NCBI GenBank assembly: GCA_020216655.1
Contig: JAIWNU010000076.1
Span: forward strand, 1-18,746
Direction of reading: 5' to 3'
DNA: 18,746 nt
DNA from: Treponema sp.
GTDB taxonomy: Bacteria > Spirochaetota > Spirochaetia > Treponematales > Breznakiellaceae
Positions 15,360 to 18,746 of the stretch are shown here, one piece after another. How positions within the stretch are numbered: position 1 is the first letter of the stretch; every line of letters begins with the position of its first letter. A program made the translations under genes and the position numbers. The notes beneath the pieces were generated by a model. It saw nothing but the letters and a program-made list of their open reading frames with translations. It searched no databases and was not told where the DNA came from.

Positions 15360-17494
15360 GCAAGTGCTCCTACCAAAAGCCCTATCTGATAAATGGCGAA
15401 TCCTAAAAGCCATCCGAAGACGAGGAGAGACAGCACCGAAAAGGCCCACCAGGACCAGCCCAGTTCGGCCCGGATGGTAGCTTGGGCCGCAAAACAGGGG
15501 GGTATTACCAAAACAAAGAGCATAAGCACAAAGGCAACCAGCGGATTCCACGCAGGATCCTGCTGCAGGGCTGCTCGGAGACTTTCCGATTCCTCCGATT
15601 CTCCATGCCCGACTCCGTACAAGATGCCCAGAGTAGAAACAATGACTTCCTTTGCGGCAAAACCGGTGAGCATGGCTACCCCTATTTTCCAGTCAAACCC
15701 AAGGGGTTTGAACAGGGGCTCTATAAGGCGGCCGATACGGCCTGCAAAACTGTTGGCCAGCCTGAGTTCCGATTCCTGTATATCAATATATTCACTCACT
15801 GCTTCGGGTGTACTATTCGGGTTCTCCGCCATATAGGTTTGCCGTAAAATTTCCCGCTGGTCTTCCTGCAGAGTATAGCCAGGGAAACTGGTAATCGCCC
15901 AGATAAGGATGGATGCAGCCAGAATCACCGTGCCTGCCTTTTTAACATACTGCCAGGTCTTATCCCACACATGCCAGAGGATCCCCCGCAATGTGGGAGA
16001 CCGATAGGGCGGAAGTTCCATGACAAAGGGGGTCGGATCGCCCCGGAGTATGGTCCTGTTCAGCACAAAGGCTGCTATGAGGGAAAGCACCACACCTATG
16101 CCATAAATGGCCATCACCATGAGGGCGGGATTGTTCGGGAAAAAGGCTGCAGCCAGCAGCACATAGACCGGGAGCTTTGCCCCGCAGCTGATAAACGGGA
16201 TGACCAGGATGGTTAGTATCCGATCCCTCCGGCTTTTGAGGGTACGGGCGGCCATAATTGCGGGAACAGAACAGCCAAAACCGAGCATCATGGGGAAAAT
16301 TGATTGGCCATGAAGACCGAAGGTGTGCAAAAACTTGTCGGTTGCAAAGGCTGCCCGGGACATGTAGCCAATATCTTCCAGGATGGAAAGCAGGAAAAAC
16401 AAGATTACAATGAGGGGAACAAAGGAAAGTACCCCGCCGACTCCGGCAATTACCCCATCAATGAGCAGTGACTTAAAACCACTCTCGCCCATTATCCCAT
16501 TCAGAGTACCGGATAGCCAGGTGAAAAAACGTTCGAGCCATACCATAGGGTATTCGCCGAGGGTAAAGGTAAGCTGGAACATACCCCAGAGGACCAGCAC
16601 AAATATGGGGAGGGACAGCAACGGGTGCATAATAACCTTATCTATCATTTCAGTTATGCTGAAATCACTCTTTTTAACAATCTTAATGCATTCCCGCACG
16701 GCTCCCCGGATGTAGCCGTATCTTTGTTCCGAAATGACGATCTCGTTATCCTTGCCGTAGTGTTTTTCCAGCCAGTTGATGGAAGTCCGGGCCTCGGCGG
16801 CAATTGCCTCGGCGTTCCGATGGGCCTTAAGCCGTTCATAGGCATTAATGTCTTTTTCGAGCAATTTTACCGCAAGCCAGCGGGAGGGGAATTTGCTGGA
16901 GAATGCCTCATCTTCTCCAATAAGGGCCTGGAGGTGCTGGAGTCTACCCTCTATTTCGTCGCCGTAGCGGATACTGCGGTCCTGATGCTGCGGGGAAGCT
17001 AGAACTTCATCAATCTTATCCAGTAGTTCATCCACCCCGGTCCCCCGGGGACCCACGGTTTTTACCATGGGAATCCCTAAGATCCCGGAAAGAGAAGCTG
17101 AATCGACCTGTATGCCCTTGGCTTCCGCTTCATCGGTCATGTTGAGGGCCCCAATGACCGGGATGCCCAGTTCCTGAAATTGAAGACAGAGGTAGAGATG
17201 CCGCTCCAGGTTGGTGGAGTCAAGGACATCCACAATGAGGTCAGGTTTTTCATCGAGTAAAAAATCCCGGGCAACCACTTCATCAATAGAATAGGCGGTG
17301 AGGCTGTATATACCGGGAAGGTCTACAAAGTGATATTCCCGGCTGCCCCGGATGCGGGAGCCTTCTTTCTTTTCTACCGTTACCCCCGGATAATTACCCA
17401 CCTTGTGGTGAGCCCCGGTGAGGGCATTAAAGAGGGTGGTCTTGCCCGAATTGGGGTTTCCCGCCAGGGCGATACGTATTTTTTCCCGTGTCAT
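15356..17494 (-). CDS. feoB: Ferrous iron transport protein B
   Basis: Main permease for ferrous iron uptake across the inner membrane. 712 residues. The N-terminal G domain has G1 GNPNSGKT (12-19), G2 region NYPGVTVE (34-41), G3 DLPG (58-61), G4 NMTD (118-121, close to the usual NxxD) and a G5-like GPRGTG after about 147; a helical regulatory domain follows to about 270. The membrane domain holds two inverted Gate-type repeats, with the conserved cysteine in GFGCSVPAIM and the PFISCGAKLPVY segment implicated in the iron path. A soluble insertion around 560-600 precedes the last helices (AAKEVIVSTLGILYG, then PPCFAAQATIRAELG). The ATG overlaps the feoA stop by ATGA. Complete, with no damaged motif. 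Confidence 0.97.
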   Translation of the reverse strand: MTREKIRIALAGNPNSGKTTLFNALTGAHHKVGNYPGVTVEKKEGSRIRGSREYHFVDLPGIYSLTAYSIDEVVARDFLLDEKPDLIVDVLDSTNLERHLYLCLQFQELGIPVIGALNMTDEAEAKGIQVDSASLSGILGIPMVKTVGPRGTGVDELLDKIDEVLASPQHQDRSIRYGDEIEGRLQHLQALIGEDEAFSSKFPSRWLAVKLLEKDINAYERLKAHRNAEAIAAEARTSINWLEKHYGKDNEIVISEQRYGYIRGAVRECIKIVKKSDFSITEMIDKVIMHPLLSLPIFVLVLWGMFQLTFTLGEYPMVWLERFFTWLSGTLNGIMGESGFKSLLIDGVIAGVGGVLSFVPLIVILFFLLSILEDIGYMSRAAFATDKFLHTFGLHGQSIFPMMLGFGCSVPAIMAARTLKSRRDRILTILVIPFISCGAKLPVYVLLAAAFFPNNPALMVMAIYGIGVVLSLIAAFVLNRTILRGDPTPFVMELPPYRSPTLRGILWHVWDKTWQYVKKAGTVILAASILIWAITSFPGYTLQEDQREILRQTYMAENPNSTPEAVSEYIDIQESELRLANSFAGRIGRLIEPLFKPLGFDWKIGVAMLTGFAAKEVIVSTLGILYGVGHGESEESESLRAALQQDPAWNPLVAFVLMLFVLVIPPCFAAQATIRAELGWSWWAFSVLSLLVFGWLLGFAIYQIGLLVGALA

Positions 17495-17868
17495 TGTGGT
17501 TTCTCCTCTGCATTGTGGGGATTATGCCACCGTCCGCGGCGGCCCCAGCCGTTGCCGCCTCCTTTTCTCCATCCACGGCCTCGTCCGCCGAAACGGCCAA
17601 AGGGCCCGAACAGGCGGTTTGCGTCCTCCGCAGCGGACCAGTCCCCGACAGGTTCCACTTCGATGCCCGCGGCCTCGCTCCGGCGGATAAGCACATCATA
17701 GCCCCGGATGCGAACCTGGAGGGGACCGCGGAACAGGCCGCCGCGGACTACCGCACCTTCGGCCCCCTCGGTAAAGCCCATATCGGCAAGCCGTTTTCCC
17801 ACTTCTTTGCCGATTAAAACCCGGATAACTTTAAAAGACGCCCCATTTGGTGCATCGGATAAGTACAT
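17491..17868 (-). CDS. feoA: Ferrous iron transport protein A with Gly/Arg/Trp-rich tail
   Basis: Small SH3-like cytoplasmic accessory protein of FeoB. The FeoA fold covers about 6-73: VGKRLADMGFTEGAEGAVVR, GPLQVRIRGYDVLIRRSEA and GIEVEP. The start ATG 17868 has GAGGAG five bases upstream. Typical FeoA proteins end near residue 75-80; this one continues for about 50 residues, with a low-complexity part rich in Gly, Arg, Phe and Trp (FGRFGGRGRGWRKGGGNGWG) and a His/Asn end (HNPHN). The tail reads straight into the feoB start (ATGA overlap). First gene of the operon, preceded by palindromes that may be metal-responsive control sites. What the tail binds (FeoB, membrane lipid, nucleic acid) is unknown. 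Confidence 0.92.
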   Translation of the reverse strand: MYLSDAPNGASFKVIRVLIGKEVGKRLADMGFTEGAEGAVVRGGLFRGPLQVRIRGYDVLIRRSEAAGIEVEPVGDWSAAEDANRLFGPFGRFGGRGRGWRKGGGNGWGRRGRWHNPHNAEEKPQ

Positions 17869-17884
17869 AAGAGCTCCTCGTTAA

Positions 17885-17920
17885 TATTCTTATTGTTAGA
17901 CACGGCTAACAATAAGAATA
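17885..17920. promoter_or_regulatory. Perfect 15-bp inverted repeat in the feo leader
   Basis: TATTCTTATTGTTAG (17885-17899) and CTAACAATAAGAATA (17906-17920) are perfect inverted copies separated by ACACGG. The repeat ends 5 bp from the feoA Shine-Dalgarno (17874-17879). As DNA it is a very good dimeric operator, with GTTAG...CTAAC inner half-sites reminiscent of, but more widely spaced than, DtxR/IdeR boxes. As RNA it would form a 15-bp AU-rich hairpin beside the ribosome site. Confidence 0.8.
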
Positions 17921-17928
17921 AATAAAAA

Positions 17929-17947
17929 CAAATGGTTGAACCGTTTG
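17929..17947. promoter_or_regulatory. Second palindrome in the feo control region
   Basis: CAAATGGTTGAACCGTTTG: 9-bp arms around a central G with one non-matching pair (a G-T wobble if in RNA). It lies between the perfect 15-bp repeat and the probable promoter. No regulator is recognised. Confidence 0.55.
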
Positions 17948-17949
17948 TT

Positions 17950-17985
17950 GTTAGTAGTGTATAACTTCCAAAAATATTCAGTCAA
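17950..17985 (-). promoter_or_regulatory. Probable feo promoter with an overlapping operator copy
   Basis: On the minus strand TTGACT (17980-17985) is followed after 16 bp by TATACA (17958-17963). The plus-strand sequence GTTAGTAGTGTATAAC (17950-17965) covers the -10 box and has the same layout as the centre of the perfect repeat, GTTAGACACGGCTAAC (17895-17910): GTTAG, six bases, then TAAC preceded by one variable base. The centres are 55 bp apart, close to five helical turns. Expected leader length is about 83 nt. Confidence 0.5.
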
Positions 17986-18280
17986 TACCGGAACTGTCTA
18001 ATAAGGATTGCAGCGCTCCATCCCGGTTATATATGATTTTGTATCCATCATTGATCACTTGTTTGGTTCCCTCATCCAAGGGAAGCGCTATCCATAACGG
18101 AGACCCAATTCCAAATTCTACTTCATATTCATTAAAAAAGGCCCGGATTGAAGTAATCTCACCATAATATTCAAACTGGAACCGCTCAAGACTTCCAAAT
18201 TGCTTAATCCAATCTGTGTTTTCCAGCCAAGGGCCCTTTTCTTCTGCAATAATAACAAAGTTCAATACGGAGAGAGCTCA
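17978..18280 (-). pseudogene. 3' remnant of a nucleotidyltransferase gene
   Basis: About 100 codons resembling the C-terminal two thirds of a small stand-alone nucleotidyltransferase (minimal NTase, AadK/ANT-like). The frame opens after a TGA at 18278-18280 with ALSVLNFVIIAEEKG, which aligns to the usual SDIDFVII segment but without its catalytic Asp-x-Asp. Then come NTDWIKQFGS, ITSIRAFF, YEVEFGIGSPLWI, and PLDEGTKQVINDGYKIIY. The N-terminal GSxxxG nucleotide-binding motif that should come before is absent: beyond the stop there are only 13 bp before the neighbouring gene's stop codon. The only start available is a TTG (18265) without a Shine-Dalgarno. A truncated, inactive gene is the best reading; a short expressed non-catalytic protein cannot be excluded. 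Confidence 0.65.
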
Positions 18281-18303
18281 TAAATTGGCTTATTTACGGA
18301 GAG
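18266..18303. repeat. 9-bp direct repeat at the edge of the broken gene
   Basis: TACGGAGAG occurs at 18266-18274 and again at 18295-18303, a 29-bp period. The first copy is where similarity to the nucleotidyltransferase begins; the second covers the stop codon and last codons of the neighbouring gene. This arrangement suits a microhomology-mediated deletion or rearrangement. Confidence 0.6.
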
Positions 18304-18746
18304 CGGTGCTTAAAATCAGCCACAATTGGCAGGTGATCGCTGAGTCCCTTGCAGGTGCGGGGATTAAAGCTGTTTGGGTATCCGGCGTCGTTAACAAAGG
18401 GCGCATGATCTAGAACTGAAAAACCTGCATAGTCCCAGCCAATATAATCAAAAAATGTATTTCCCAAAAGGATATGGTCTATACGTTCCCAAGCGCTCTG
18501 GTAGGCGTATGAGCCCTGCCATTCACTTTGATCCCATGGACTATACAAGAGAGCAGGATCTTCAGTAAGAGTTTGCAGTTCCTGAACAGAGCCGGTCACA
18601 AAAAGACAAGGGCGCGGGTTAACTGCCGCTTCCGGGTATGGATCAAGCGATATACCAGCAGGCATTAGAGCGGTAAGCATGGCACTTCCCTGCCGATCGA
18701 ATTCATCAATATTTTCATTCAAATCTCCTGCCACTAGAAACAGGGG
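18294..18746 (-). CDS. Endonuclease/exonuclease/phosphatase-family protein, C-terminal part
   Basis: The coding frame is still open at the window's end (the residues before the GTG at 18734 are PLFL), so the N-terminal half is outside. What is visible is the C-terminal portion of the DNase I-like fold: LVAGDLNENIDEFD holds the conserved Asp-x-Asn of the active site, a family-typical variable stretch follows (ERIDHILLGNTFFDYIGWDY), and near the end is the invariant Ser-Asp-His of GLSDHLPIVADF, with the general base His. Members include exodeoxyribonucleases, phosphodiesterases and sphingomyelinase-type enzymes; the substrate cannot be told from this part. The gene ends normally at the TAA at 18294-18296 just before the nucleotidyltransferase remnant. 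Confidence 0.85.
   Translation of the reverse strand, partial: PLFLVAGDLNENIDEFDRQGSAMLTALMPAGISLDPYPEAAVNPRPCLFVTGSVQELQTLTEDPALLYSPWDQSEWQGSYAYQSAWERIDHILLGNTFFDYIGWDYAGFSVLDHAPFVNDAGYPNSFNPRTCKGLSDHLPIVADFKHRSP

Noticed and set aside
15356..17494. FeoB G4 motif NMTD as a damaged nucleotide-binding site
   Set aside because: It keeps the Asn and Asp of NxxD, so guanine recognition should be intact.
17418..17817. Plus-strand Pro/Arg-rich frames opposite feoA
   Set aside because: They arise from the GC-rich Gly/Arg tail of feoA read on the other strand; no start signals.
1..18746. CRISPR array, insertion sequence, prophage or integrated element at tRNA-Leu
   Set aside because: No regularly spaced repeats, transposase, integrase or duplicated tRNA 3' end is seen; the genes around the tRNA are ordinary chromosomal ones.

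Overview
The window is a dense bacterial chromosome segment: 14 protein-coding loci (two cut by the window edges, one apparently broken) and one tRNA, with no gene-free stretch longer than about 130 bases. Gene content and style suggest a spirochaete of the Treponema/Spirochaeta type. The basis is a NfeD-FloA operon, a membrane-anchored TPR protein, a LysM membrane protein beside a lipoprotein-like soluble lytic transglycosylase and FtsK, and an feoA-feoB module. This assignment is inference, because no rRNA or other taxonomic marker is present.

Layout. 1-2041 (+): the 3' part of an MFS transporter and deoD (purine nucleoside phosphorylase). 2173-2559 (-): an exported PspE-like rhodanese, divergent from tRNA-Leu(CAG) at 2681-2762 (+), which ends in a strong two-way terminator. 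2887-5879 (-): a coupled operon nfeD - floA - small membrane protein, the order seen in the Bacillus yqeZ-yqfA-yqfB operon. 5919-7202 (+): rmuC, with only 39 bp between its start and that of nfeD. 7203-8582 (-): a membrane-anchored TPR protein ending in a degenerate Mrr-type nuclease fold, whose stop codon abuts that of rmuC. 8698-15179 (+): a membrane protein joining an Hsp70-type substrate-binding domain to a LysM domain, a lytic transglycosylase, ftsK, and a short-chain dehydrogenase. 15246-17868 (-): feoA - feoB - FeoB-associated Cys-rich peptide, each pair overlapping by ATGA, behind an elaborate palindrome-rich control region. 17978-18746 (-): a 5'-truncated nucleotidyltransferase remnant and the C-terminal end of an endonuclease/exonuclease/phosphatase-family protein.

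How the genes work together. The middle block is a cell-envelope and division neighbourhood: peptidoglycan binding (LysM), peptidoglycan cleavage (Slt) and chromosome translocation (FtsK). NfeD/FloA form a membrane-microdomain and membrane-protease pair. The feo block imports ferrous iron.

The most interesting observations are: (1) the DnaK-like client-binding domain with no ATPase, fused through one membrane span to LysM; (2) the feo control region, with a perfect 15-bp inverted repeat next to the Shine-Dalgarno and a related GTTAG-N6-TAAC site over the likely -10 box; (3) promoters placed so close to start codons that the TPR gene and rmuC appear to be leaderless; (4) an in-frame run of 14 A in rmuC; (5) a truncated nucleotidyltransferase gene beside a 9-bp direct repeat that looks like a rearrangement scar.
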